NCBI GenBank assembly: GCA_033964015.1
Contig: CM066913.1
Coordinates: 9,418,953-9,482,952 of the forward strand
DNA: 64,000 bases
Direction: 5' to 3'
Source of the DNA: Scolanthus callimorphus
Taxonomy: Eukaryota > Cnidaria > Anthozoa > Actiniaria > Edwardsiidae
Both the position numbers and the translations under genes were made by a program. This document shows positions 49,701 to 59,356 of this stretch, in pieces. Every line of letters starts with the position of its first letter. Within the stretch, counting starts at the first letter, position 1. The notes under the pieces are model-generated. The model ran no database searches. It worked only from the letters and a program-made list of their open reading frames with translations, and had not been told where the DNA came from.

Positions 49701-49820
49701 GTTTGGGAAGACCAACGTTATTTTACTGGTGTGTACCCTAGCTTCTTTTGTGACGACTTCACAGGTGTTAATTACAGGGCAACATCAGTAGGGGACACCT
49801 GGCAGTTGTATGTGCGGTGA
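43701..49820 (+). CDS. PAN-EGF-fibrinogen-like secreted protein, copy 1 (four exons)
   Basis: Exons 43701-44015, 45855-45969, 47238-47360 and 49255-49820, GT-AG with phases 0,1,1, give 372 residues. A signal peptide is followed by a PAN/apple-like module (GQCAKKCADDPNSESFNFAV, then GGSYRCEV). A six-cysteine EGF-like domain is complete in exon 2 (PCSEWPCLNGGGCQ ... ICECRGGYKGDHC). Exons 3-4 form a fibrinogen-C-like region, beginning RSCQHIREL and GEYWIDPAGDQSLRVYCDMT and continuing with GGWTLVYQ. Its C-terminal half (MGFTQLRWRCRKK, FFCDDFTGVNYRATSVGDTW) diverges from classical fibrinogen domains. N-glycosylation sequons are frequent. The architecture resembles coral skeletal organic matrix protein 5-like genes (recognised from memory), which would place it in the extracellular or skeletal matrix; this is inference. 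Confidence 0.88.
44953..45182. mobile_element. MITE family B, CTGGTGCACACTTGCGACAT ends
   Basis: Left CTGGTGCACACTTGCGACAT and right ATGTCGCTAGTGTGCACCAG are inverted repeats. ACGACATAAG pairs with CTTATGTCGT just inside. It lies in intron 1 of PAN-EGF copy 1. Confidence 0.9.
46492..46696. mobile_element. MITE family C, GGCTGGTTTATACACAAAAG ends
   Basis: Left GGCTGGTTTATACACAAAAG and right CTTGGGTTTGTGTGTACGCC-AGCC are inverted repeats, with AGCAAGCGCAAG/CTTGCGC-type arms. It is the same family as the ends of the CAP-intron minisatellite and lies in intron 2 of PAN-EGF copy 1. Confidence 0.75.
46885..47067. mobile_element. Short MITE, TTAAAGAGCCCGTGTCAG ends
   Basis: TTAAAGAGCCCGTGTCAG at the left pairs with CTGACACAGGCTCTTTAA at the right with one mismatch. 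The roughly 183-bp element lies in intron 2 of PAN-EGF copy 1. Confidence 0.85.
47361..49254 (+). other. Intron 3 of PAN-EGF copy 1, no gene seen inside
   Basis: About 1.9 kb with only short ORFs and no recognisable domain. An embedded repeat is likely but was not delimited. Confidence 0.5.
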
Positions 49821-49922
49821 TCAAGGTACCTCCACTTGTTAAAGCGCTGACGTGCTGATTAGCGCATGCGCAAATCATTATTCTTATTTGTTAAAAAATC
49901 GATTCGACAATTGACACTCTCG

Positions 49923-50082
49923 TTATGGCTGGTTCACACTAGTGAGATAGTCATAACAACAAGCGACCGAGTTTTGTCGTTTAAAATACACGGACGATAT
50001 AACACTGCAGCAATAAAGCAATAACACTTGGAGTTTTAAGCGTTGTTATGCGTTTATGTCGCTCGTGTGAACTAGCCTTAAC
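49923..50082. mobile_element. MITE family B, TATGGCTGGTTCACACTAG ends
   Basis: Left GGCTGGTTCACACTAGTGAG and right CGCTCGTGTGAACTAGCC are inverted repeats. ATAACAACAAGCG-like and CGTTGTTATG arms lie inside. It begins about 100 bp past the stop of PAN-EGF copy 1 and contains an AATAAA (near 50012) that might serve as its polyadenylation signal. Confidence 0.8.
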
Positions 50083-50342
50083 CAGAGGGGCTCGAGAATC
50101 TCTCTCCCTTGGAACATACGTTTTTAGATCCTGAGATGTGTCATGAAACATATTTCGAAGAGTAATAAGTCGTCATGGTTCCTCAAGTGCGCTTGGTTGG
50201 ACGACCTACTCACGTACCGGTAGCTGGCAAACAAATCAGACGACGAGTTTAAATGTAGTTATACAGCAGACTCGGAATTCTCATCAAATAACACGGAATG
50301 ACGCACAAGGAACATTTTATTCTCGATGTCGGCATTCACCTG
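50083..50342. other. Convergent spacer, no gene recognised
   Basis: Sequence between the 3' ends of PAN-EGF copy 1 and the 395-residue minus-strand membrane protein. No distinct feature was seen. Confidence 0.4.
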
Positions 50343-51530
50343 CTAAGAAAGCATGTGCGCTTTTTTTATTTGCTTGAACAGCTGAAAGAAACTAACAAAA
50401 CTCGACAACAGAGATATAACAGCAAGTTGAGCAGTGATTCGGACTCCATATATGGAAAATCCCGCCTTACACCTCAAACAGTAACTCATGAATATGTCGA
50501 CCTCAGGGAATGTCAGAGGGCAGCACTTCTCATTTATTTTATGGTACATTTGATCCAGCCTGCTTGTAACTCGACTGGCCGAAATGAAGGGGAAAGCGTA
50601 TTTGAAGGCAATAAGAAGACAGCCTGCCGTTTGTGATAAAACAGCGGAAAATACATCTACCTTCCACTCCGAAATCGCAACTACAACTTCAACTGCTATC
50701 GTGAGTGTTATGATGACAAAAAACGCACTATGAATGACAAACCATGAGTTGATGCTCTGAACGACTTGACGGATGTAGTTCAGAAGGCTTTCGTGTATGT
50801 TTCTAGCGGAGACAAAATCTGTTGCTCCTCTGATTATTAGTTCTTCTGCCTCCTGCACGTGGCGAATCACATCCACGCAAATCACATAGAACACACAGCA
50901 AGCAATTATATCACTAAGGTACCCCCAGTTGATGATGAAGATTGAAATGAAGTAAACTACCCTCTCGAATCCATTGATGTTCTTTGTGAAGTCATGAAGC
51001 CCGGAAAAGTCGAAAAATAAATCTAGTGCCATTGCGCAATAAGCAACCAAACATATCCCAAGAAAACCCAGGATGACGAGTGCATTAACACATTTCCAAA
51101 CACGCGACGGGATAACAGTTTCGTGGTGATATTTTCCCAAAGGAGAGAACTCAAACTGCGCTATTAAGCGCTCTCTTCCGTGGTACTCAAACACATATTT
51201 AGGTTTGTAATAATATACCACGATGAGCGTGTAAGAGAATGCACCAGACAGCATCAGCGAGATGACCAGTAAAAGTGCTTCGGTTGGTATTTTAACGTTG
51301 CCTTTCCCACCGCTCCAGTATGTCTTAGCAATATACATCTCTACGGAAAACGCCATCCATTGTAATGCGACCATGATGATGGAGACTGCTGACCAATGCC
51401 AGCGGACGCGGCTGAGCTTCATGAGGCATTGTGGGGGGATGGCGTAAACTACATGGACCAGCAATCTGAGCACAGTATCGCTACTGAATATATCTAAGTA
51501 TGAGCAATAATACCAAGAAATGTCAGCCAA
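50343..51530 (-). CDS. Single-exon polytopic membrane protein, possibly gustatory-receptor-like
   Basis: An uninterrupted 395-residue frame with seven or eight hydrophobic helices, for example WSAVSIIMVALQWMAFSVEM, ALLLVISLMLSGAFSYTLIV, NALVILGFLGICLVAYCAMA and SWFVIHSAFFVIITLTIAVE. A cytosolic-looking loop carries VRHVQEAEELIIRGATDF-type charged sequence (about 230-260). The last segment, CKAGFSIYGVRITAQLAVIS then FFQLF, loosely resembles the TM7 region of gustatory-receptor-like (insect chemoreceptor superfamily) proteins known in cnidarians. No DRY or NPxxY motif is present, so it is not a class A GPCR. Length and topology fit that superfamily, but identity is tentative. It is nested between the two PAN-EGF paralogs on the opposite strand. 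A palindrome lies 61 bp upstream of the ATG. Confidence 0.75.
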   Translation of the reverse strand: MADISWYYCSYLDIFSSDTVLRLLVHVVYAIPPQCLMKLSRVRWHWSAVSIIMVALQWMAFSVEMYIAKTYWSGGKGNVKIPTEALLLVISLMLSGAFSYTLIVVYYYKPKYVFEYHGRERLIAQFEFSPLGKYHHETVIPSRVWKCVNALVILGFLGICLVAYCAMALDLFFDFSGLHDFTKNINGFERVVYFISIFIINWGYLSDIIACCVFYVICVDVIRHVQEAEELIIRGATDFVSARNIHESLLNYIRQVVQSINSWFVIHSAFFVIITLTIAVEVVVAISEWKVDVFSAVLSQTAGCLLIAFKYAFPFISASRVTSRLDQMYHKINEKCCPLTFPEVDIFMSYCLRCKAGFSIYGVRITAQLAVISLLSSFVSFFQLFKQIKKAHMLS

Positions 51531-51590
51531 TCACAGGATGTTTAGGGAAGCAGGACCATAACAGATAAGTCGCAAAATACTAGAGCAGAT

Positions 51591-51807
51591 GGCCATAAAT
51601 ATTCCATCCAGACACAACAAAGTAAGAATAGTATTACGATTTTTCCGATTTTCTTTCACCTTAGTACTACTAGTAGAAAACCATATAATGGAACTATTTA
51701 ATAGTTCCATTATATGGTTTTCTATTAGCAGTACTAAGGTGAAAGAAAATCGGAAAAATCGTAATACTATTCTTACTTTGTTGTGTCTGGATGGAATATT
51801 TAAGGCC
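51591..51807. repeat. Near-perfect palindrome with 108-bp arms and almost no spacer
   Basis: The arms meet at GGAACTATTTAATAGTTCC (centre about 51699) and extend outward to GGCC(A/T)TAAATATTCCATCC at both ends. I see only a few mismatches along 108 bp, for example ACTAGTAGAAAA against TCTATTAGCAGT near the middle. It can form a cruciform or long hairpin. It is probably a MITE or a recent inverted duplication. Confidence 0.92.
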
Positions 51808-53092
51808 AGAGCAGCTCTTACAGCTCATTAACGCATCAAGTCCCAATCAGCCAGATATGATACAAAACGATCTCACAGCGTAACATAAAAGGCATATAGC
51901 ATAAAATCCATTAGAACTTCAGTTTGACGAGTCGCATTAGCAGTAATTATGAAGTGACCCCGGCTTTCTGTCTAAAATCGAGTGGATTGCAGATATATGT
52001 GACTGACCTTTTATACAGCAGAGCTTCCGGCAACAACGATTCCGCCGCACAGAGACCCCAGGACAACAAGTACCCATTTAGCCAAACTGTCTATCAGTCA
52101 AATTTCTTTCCCTGTCAGTTGATACCAATGAGATCTTTCGAAGAATCGAGTAGGGAATAATGCGCAAGAATTCGAGTGACAAACATCCAGTGACGATGCG
52201 GAAATAATGCCAGTCAGATCAAATATCAGAGGTTCAACTTACCACAGGAAGCCCGTGAGCGAGCAATCCGCCACATAACGAACCCCCCTCGATGCAATTG
52301 AAAAAATGCGCTAAAACCAGCGCATAAAAATCAACTGGTTTTCTCTGGGCTGCTGGTAAAAAAAATTACCTGTTTTTCTCTCCCAAACGCAAGTTTAAAA
52401 TAAATTTGCCAGGACCTGTTTTTTTTTGCCAGCAAAATAAATTCCCAGCGAGTGACTGACTTTTTTGCAAGCAAGCAGCGAAAGGGGGTGAGGAACGGGT
52501 TTTCTATTAGGATCAGCTCCACGCCAGTGTGTCCGTCTATTAATAAAATCTTTTATTTTCGTTACTCGAGCCAGCGAAATGTCAATGCGTATGCGTGCAG
52601 TGATAAGGTAAACCGCTGATTGAATGTGCGCGGGCTCAAGGGGGCTTTTCCTGTGACGTCACGTTCCTGTGACGTCGCGCTTCTACCACAGGAAGCCCGC
52701 CCAGAACGCCAGGGACGGATTATGTTTTCCACTCATGTTTCAGCCATATCCTAAACATTTTTAAGTGCAAAACCTTCAGTGGAATTCACCAAAATCGTAG
52801 GCTTGGTGTGAAAAGGTAAATAATAATTAAGGCAAATGCATTACCTCTCCTGTGTTTATTGTGTTCAGGCCATAATGATCATATTCCCAATTTTCGTATT
52901 TTGATTAAGCACTAAAGACTGCTTGTGTCCGTTTGTTTCTTTTAATTAAAGATCGGAGGTACAATTGAACCGATTTCTTAACAACTGAGCAGGTGCATCT
53001 GAATAGGCAGAGAAAGTGAAATCGTAACCTTGTTTTGTCGAGTTCGGGTGCAAAATTTAGCTCGAGAACTAAACAGAAATTGAAACGTAGGC
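51808..53092. other. Intergenic with degraded repeats
   Basis: No exon was seen. 52236-52540 carries ACCACAGGAAGCCCG and GCAGCGAAAGGGGGTGAGGA blocks that also occur in the foldback element at 22497-23652. At 52649-52700, TTCCTGTGACGTCACG and a second CTGTGACGTCGCG precede another ACCACAGGAAGCCCG, forming a small hairpin with GGGCTTTTCCTGTG. Confidence 0.55.
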
Positions 53093-53469
53093 ATGGCAAA
53101 GACAATTTGGCGACTTACTTTGTGGATTCTGTACTTCAGAATTCCTTGTTCTCTGGAAATGTTAGGGATGAGATTCCAGAAAGAAAGTAACAAATATCTG
53201 GACGTATCTAACCCCGAACATAAGCAGGCATTTGGGGTTGCTAAGTTGGGACATTGCGCGAAGAAATGCGCGGACGAACCCAATTCGGAATCATTCAACT
53301 TCGCTGTGGAGGCTGTTGGTGGTTCGTATCGATGTGAAGTGATTCTCTACGTGAATAGGTACAACAGTTCCCGGGACAAATATTCCAACAGCTCACATTA
53401 TCATAACTACAATATATTGGTAAGTATTAGAAGATCATAATTATTAACGTAATTTGGTATACTAACTCA

Positions 53470-53800
53470 GGCCGATCCCCCGGGGGACATATTTTCCTCC
53501 CCATATTTTTTGGTCGGGGATGATCGTCGTATCTTTTAGGGGTTAAAATCACGGGTTCTGGTCTCTTTTAGGGGTAACCTTGATCTGCAATAAAATTCAA
53601 GGGAGATTGGTATCGTTTAGGGCTCTAACACGGTGGCATATAATAAATTAGACAACACAACATCAAAGGCAGCATCTCAATCAAAGACGGAAATTATACA
53701 AATTATTTTTACCCTAAAAAAAGGATTTTTATCACGTCCTTTTTGGTATCTTTTAGGGGTGAAAAACTGAAAATTCCCCCATGGGGACCGATACATAGCC
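53470..53800. mobile_element. Foldback element of the TTTTAGGGGT family
   Basis: CCCCCGGGGGACATATTTTC at the left and CCCCCATGGGGACC at the right flank an interior with repeated ATCTTTTAGGGGT (near 53540, 53569 and 53748). Related to 25781-26130. It lies in intron 1 of PAN-EGF copy 2. Confidence 0.65.
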
Positions 53801-53814
53801 CTTTTTTTTAAATC

Positions 53815-54272
53815 TCTGCAAACCCAGAGTAAGAACAAATATAGGCAAGCAATCAATTGCTTTTATGGCGTCTGATATCTGGAAAGATTTACCATCTCGG
53901 ATTAAGGATTCTAGCATCTTTGCTTTTCCAAAACTTGCTAAGAATCATCTACTGTTTGTTCAATGACTAAATAGAGAATCATAAAATTATTTATCTGCTG
54001 TACTAATAACCTTGATAAGCTCTTATATATATATTTTTTTTTTCTCTTTCTTTTCGGGGGGAGGGTTCAGCGTTCTTTTTCATCTGCTCAAAAAACAAAC
54101 TTTTAATAGTTAGGGAGGCTAACTAGATAACTGGATAGTTCACTTGGTCTCCCTGCTCGCACTTTTTTTTTCCACCAAAATATAAACTCACTCCAAACCT
54201 ATACTCTGTGTAAAACTCAAACTGATAATAGCCTTATGAGTAAATAAAGTTGATTTGATTTGATTTGATTTG
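53815..54272 (+). mobile_element. 5'-truncated LINE 3' end with (TTGAT)n tail
   Basis: A frame from about 53815 reads RTNIGKQSIAFMASDIWKDL, then PSRIKDSSIFAFPKLAKN. This is the typical C-terminal end of a non-LTR reverse transcriptase ORF2 (S-x-x-x-x-x-x-x-W-x-x-L-P, then F-x-K-x-x-K). The copy ends in TTGATTTGATTTGATTTG, a simple-repeat 3' tail. It lies in an intron of PAN-EGF copy 2. Confidence 0.75.
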
Positions 54273-54989
54273 CTCGCTATCTTAGGAAAATCAATTTTGG
54301 TATTAACCCCAATGGTGTATTTACAATTAGATAGGGTTCATATAGAGCTCCATGTTTTACCACCGTATGCATTGCTACGCGACTTCAAAATTCACTGTTG
54401 CGATTGGCGATTTTACGCAAGAGAATTGTAATGCCAATTTTCTTGAACCAGAAAGCAAAACATTCGAGGCAAGGAAGCCAAAGGATAGCTTAAAACTTTT
54501 TGGTTGATTGGCAATCAATTTCGACCCATTGAAGTGGCCGAATCCATGGTTAGATTGCCCATTGCCCATCGCAACATTGATCGCAACAGGTTACGTAGCA
54601 ATGCATAGTAGTATTTTCGATCTTTCAAATCCTCTACACGGTGACAAGAACGCCTGCTCTTCGATTTGTCGCTTCGCGAAGGGCCATAGTAGCATGCCCT
54701 GAATAAACTAAAGGGCGTGGTATTGAGAAAAATAATTGGCCAGTACTCCCTCATATATGGTACGGGTATGCGCCGCCCTATAGGGTATGGTTTTTGGGCC
54801 CCTGAGGTCTACGGTAGGGTACTATCGCTTTTCGCTTGTTTGGTCGCTGGTAGGGTATGTATTTCAGTACGGCTCTCTTTCGATCAAAGTCGTGGCACAA
54901 TACACACAATAGGCCGTTATCACGCAAAATTGATTAATAATATTTAATAGTTATCAGAAAATGAAATCCAGTTTTCAATTCCTACACAT

Positions 54990-55269
54990 CCGTATTAGTA
55001 AAATTGCAAAGTTTCAAAGGAATTACGTGAAAACTGGCTGAGATATGAATTTTCAAAACTTCGTATTCTGGCTCCTTTTTACAAAGAAATGTATGGGCAA
55101 ATACGTCAAGTCGAGGCTGGACGGGCATCTATGCCCTTCTAGTCTCGTTTCGATGTATTTTCCCATACATTTCTTGCAAAAAATAAGCCGGAACACGAAG
55201 TTTTGAAAATTCATATTTCAGTCAGTATTCAAGCAATCTTCACCAAACTTTGCAATTTTACTAATACAG
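54990..55269. mobile_element. Foldback element, about 280 bp
   Basis: GTATTAGTAAAATTGCAAAG at the left pairs with CTTTGCAATTTTACTAATAC at the right. Further in, AAGAAATGTATGGG pairs with CCCATACATTTCTT. It abuts the next element at its right edge. Confidence 0.85.
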
Positions 55270-56338
55270 AAAAAACCCGCATAAAAGAACAGGTGTTTTT
55301 GGGAATCAGGCTGATTTTGTTCTTGTATATTGGGTGTATTCTGCAAAATCAGCCTGAAAATGTTCTTAAGGTGTTCTTAAAGTTGTTTGTTAACATCAAG
55401 TACTTGATTGGTAGAAAGGTGACAGTCATTTAGTAACAACAATTAGTTGTTAAGTCTAAAAAACAATTGCTAAAAATATATACTGGAATTCCTGCTGTAG
55501 AACTGCGTGTGCATGGTCTAGCGCATCATATTGATCTCCTGGGTACTCTACCACACAGTGGGTTACTGTACTCGAATCTAACTGGCAGCATTTTCTTATA
55601 CAAGAAACATTTTCATTTTTCAGGCTGCAAAAGCGAGCATTGCGCTTAATCCACTTTGCGCCCTTTCGCTCCCATGCTATTCCCTATTTCATCCATTCCA
55701 ATATAATGCCTGTAACACTACTTTATTTAAAACTTGCTTCGTCATTAATGTATGATGTCTTCAATGCTTCTGCACCGCCTAATATCTCAATGTACATCAA
55801 TATCAAACCAGATCGTCGTCTTCAGATAATTATTACATTAATTTCTCTAGGATAAACCAGCACAAGAACTCTTTTTCTGTGATTGGAGCAAAAATTTGGA
55901 ATAGCATCTCTCAAGACATCAAAAGCTCGCCAAAGCCTCTTTTCAAAAAAGAATGCTGTTTAGTATCCTGGAAGAACAGGATAGTTATGCTGATATTTCT
56001 ATATTAATTAATGAAATGAATAAGATCAAATAATTGTTATTTTCTATTTCTGGAACTTTGAACTATTTACATCCTTCTCTTTTTCGCTTGTTATTAGCGG
56101 TTTTTTTTTCTCACGTTTTTACCCTTCGTCTCTCTCTGCTTCTTTGTCCTCTCACCGCCTGCCTCGACTAGCCATGCTATTTGCAGGCGGTGTGCTGTCC
56201 TTGTAATATTTAAAAAAAGATATAATAAAGTTGAAGTTGAAGTTGCTGCATGTGCTCTTATGTATTAGGTACCTTTTTGACCAAATTTCAGCCTGAGTGT
56301 TCTTAAACCACATGTTCTTTTATGCGGGTTTTTACTGT
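55266..56338. mobile_element. Non-autonomous DNA element, about 1.07 kb, carrying a LINE fragment
   Basis: Left CAGAAAAAACCCGCATAAAA and right TTTTATGCGGGTTTTTACTG are inverted repeats, extended by GAACA/TGTTC and TCAGGCTGA/TCAGCCTGA pairs. The interior holds the LINE 3' fragment listed next. No transposase frame was seen. Confidence 0.75.
55620..56245 (+). mobile_element. Degraded LINE 3' end with (TTGAAG)n tail, nested in the 1.07-kb element
   Basis: Shifting frames show PYFIHSNIMPVTLLYLKLAS and, after stops, LEQKFGIASLKTSKARQS-like remnants of an ORF2 C terminus. A stem-loop (CACCGCCTGC at 56153 with GCAGGCGGTG at 56183) precedes ATAATAAAGTTGAAGTTGAAG, a typical non-LTR 3' terminus. Confidence 0.65.
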
Positions 56339-56719
56339 TCGGATGTGTGGAATTGAATACCGGATTTGCCTGCAGGCCTGCAGTTTAAACCTGTGAGATT
56401 CTCATGCATATGGAAATTTATTTTTGAGAAACGAAATACTGCACATCTTATATTCATAGAGCCCATGCTCAAAATGGCCATGCTTGAACGACGGGGTGTG
56501 CCAAAAGCAGTACGAAAACGACACGTACATTTGTGAGTGCAAAACTGGATTTACAGGATACCAATGCCAATTAGGTAAGAATCACGCGACTTCTTAACAA
56601 ATGTTCATTCGTCACCAAATGTTCATTACCATTCCCTGTTAAAGGGATAGTGCAGGCTAATCATCAAAAAAAATAACGTATGTGCGACCGACTCCCCAAA
56701 CTCGCAGCTCGTAAGCTGA

Positions 56720-56864
56720 ATTGCGTTGGGTCCCAAGGGCGCCACTGGCAGCCAAGCGGTCATAAGCACAGACACTGAGGGTGGTCACTGCCAGAGGGTT
56801 TATTACGTCCCCAGTGGTTCTTTAACGTCCCCCCTGGAACTGGGAAGGGTAGAAAGGCGAGACG

Positions 56865-56896
<32 letters not shown>

Positions 56897-57053
56897 TGAA
56901 ACACAGTAGAACAAAGTTCAACTCACAATATGAACCAGTTTCGATCGCGACCCGAACAGAAAGAAAATTTCCTCTGTCCCGGCCAGGAGTCGAACCCGGA
57001 CCACAGCGGTGAGAGACCCAACGCCGTAACGCTGGACCAACCGTGCTTCCCAA
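56720..57053 (-). repeat. tRNA-derived SINE of a second family
   Basis: On the minus strand the head reads CACGGTTGGTCCAGCGTTAC (A-box region), then GTCCGGGTTCGACTCCTGGC (canonical B box at about 56984-57000). A body with CGGGTCGCGATCGAAACTGG and GGACGTTAAAGAACCACTGG follows. It lies in intron 2 of PAN-EGF copy 2. The weak anticodon arm excludes a working tRNA gene. Confidence 0.8.
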
Positions 57054-58134
57054 TCCCATCTAGCTATATATTGCAATTCTGATTTTTTCTTGGACTATAG
57101 TTGAAGTATATTCTGTAGGACACTGAATGGATTGAGTAGACTATTTGTCGCCTCATTTACAGCAATGTAGCCTGTTTGCCGAGGCTGTCCTATGAGTTTC
57201 AGATTCCGAAAAAGTTTGTTTTCGAAGGTTTGGTATTCCTGTGGGCTTGTCCGTCGTCATCTTTCAGTGAGAGCCACAGGAGTCCCAAAACTTGTCACAT
57301 TCTTTGATTCAGTTATTACTCATGACGGTCTTATGGAGGTCACCTGCATTATATTTTGCTCTTTATTAAAAGATAAACCAAAAACGATGGGTTCACTCTA
57401 AGTTTGAATTGTTGTCTAAGTATTGACATCTGAAACACTAATACTAAAAGTATTAGCAAAGACGTCAACGTCAGTTCTAGTCTACAACAAAATGCATAAT
57501 TTGTTGGAAAACCTAGTCCGTCCTTCCCCTCACAATATAATGTAGCCTGAATTTCAGGTCTTTTCTTCCTACAACAAGGAAGAAAACATGGCTGAAAATC
57601 AGGCTAAAAATAATGTTGAGCGGGAAAAATACTGGACACAATTTTGGACAATATTGAAGGGAAGGCAGGGAGAGCGTGTTCTCTTTGCAAAGTGTTCCAA
57701 CATTTTGCATGCATTTGTTTCTAGCTTTCGGGTTTAGAAGCACCTTTTCAAAAATCCATTCCACAATTCGATATTGAAAATTTTATGCTTAAAATAATAA
57801 CTCTGGGTGAACAGTCGCGTACTCAGATATCAAAATTTTGGAATGACTTCTAGTTGTGGGTAGCGCAACAGAAGCTCCCGGTAAATCGTGTAAGCACATA
57901 CGGGAACTCAACGTATCAACCACAACTGGCGAGTACTGGATCGATCCTGCGGGTACCCAGCAATCATTGCGCGTGTACTGTGATATGACCACTGACTCAG
58001 GTGAGATAGACCTTTTGCATATCTGATAACATTTTTATCATATATTAGCCGCATTTTGTTGTGTATAGCCAGATATAGCATATAAAGAAAATAATGCATG
58101 GACGCGCAGGAATGTGGAATTTATCTTCTTTATC

Positions 58135-58312
58135 GAGCAACAACAACAACATAGAAACAGAGCAACAACAACAATATAGAAACAGAGCAACAACAACAAT
58201 ATAGAAACAGAGCAACAACAACAATATGGAAACAGAGCAACAACAGCAATATAGAAACAGAGCAACAACAACAATATAGAAACAGAGCAACAACAACAAC
58301 AACAAAACAATA
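58135..58312 (+). repeat. 25-bp minisatellite x about 7
   Basis: Head-to-tail copies of AGCAACAACAACAATATAGA plus AACAG occur in intron 3 of PAN-EGF copy 2. Long minus-strand ORFs here are repeat translations. Confidence 0.9.
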
Positions 58313-59356
58313 GCAACAGACCCCTAGAAGCAGAGATAACAACACTTTTACTCTGCTCGCTTTTCCTTGGTATTTCGCTATCCTTTTGTTGCTAGCCTTC
58401 GTGGTTTTGTTGTAGCGCATTGATTTTCTTTGTTTATCTCGTTCCCGAAAATCTACGCGAATGCATGACACGCGACTACGCCTTCGTTTAATGAGACTGA
58501 CAGAAAGAAAGCTCTGCTCGTAATTTTATTCCATCGACAGAATAAGAGTGACAGCTTAGTATGTATTAGCATAAGTGCATTTCTAAGTCCCTCGTCAAAA
58601 AAGGGCTCGTCGCTCGTTCTCAGGGTGTTCGCACTATACTCACAAGCAGTCGCCAACAACCATTCGATTGCCATAGTAAAGTTTACTGTCTACGTAGCAG
58701 CGATAATTTAGTGTCAAATGTATGAAAGAACATCCCGGGTTCGCCACCTAAATAATACTTTTACATAATTCTGTTCTGTTCTTTTTCAGGGGGCTGGACC
58801 CTGGTTACTCAAATAGAGCTAAACAGTACAACTAACGCAGAGAGAATCAGCACTTATGCCGACTACCGCCACATAGCTAATTATGCAGTGGGGAAATACC
58901 TGCTGACAGTTCCTGCAGTGCGCGATCTCAGAAATGTAATGGGATTTACTCAGCTACGATGGCGCTGCAGAAAGAAACTTGTCAACAGAACCATTGATAT
59001 AATGACAACTAATAACTCTGCAGGAGCTAATGTATTGACGCACTTTCTAGACGACCAGTATCTTTTCCCGGCGGCTTGTAACTCATTTACAAGGCTCCCG
59101 GACGATGATGCACTACTGACGCAAAACTGTACCATGTGGGGGACTGTGGGGGAACAATGGAACTTTAACAGAGATCAATACGTGGGGAAGATACAGCAAC
59201 CGAGGAAATCATAGGATCTATAAAAATGCCATTGTCTGGGAATATCAAAGGTATTATAACGGCGTGCCCCCTTATAACCTGTTCTGTGACGATTTCACAG
59301 GTACTAATTACAGGGCGACATCATTGGGAGACACGTGGCAATTGTATGTGCGGTGA

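Larger units (their letters stand above)
53093..59356 (+). pseudogene. PAN-EGF-fibrinogen-like secreted protein, copy 2, frameshifted in the last exon
   Basis: Exons 53093-53419, 56460-56574, 57872-58000 and 58790-59356 match copy 1 in order, phase and domains. They encode a signal peptide (MAKTIWRLTLWILYF), a PAN/apple-like module (LGHCAKKCADEPNSESFNFA), a six-Cys EGF-like domain (PCSKWPCLNDGVCQ), then the fibrinogen-like start (SCKHIRELN, EYWIDPAGTQQSLRVYCDMT) and GGWTLVTQ. In exon 4 the sequence TGTGGGGGAC is followed at once by TGTGGGGGAA, where copy 1 has a single TGTGGGGGAA. This extra 10 bp shifts the frame near 59144, and translation stops at 59214. The remaining frame downstream to the usual stop at 59354-59356 is still open and conserved (FCDDFTGTNYRATSLGDTW). 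The break is therefore young, or it is an allele or assembly error. A truncated protein could still be made. Confidence 0.85.

Noticed and set aside
58038..58471. Repetitive minus-strand ORFs of 86-113 codons
   Set aside because: Translations of the 25-bp minisatellite in an intron of PAN-EGF copy 2.
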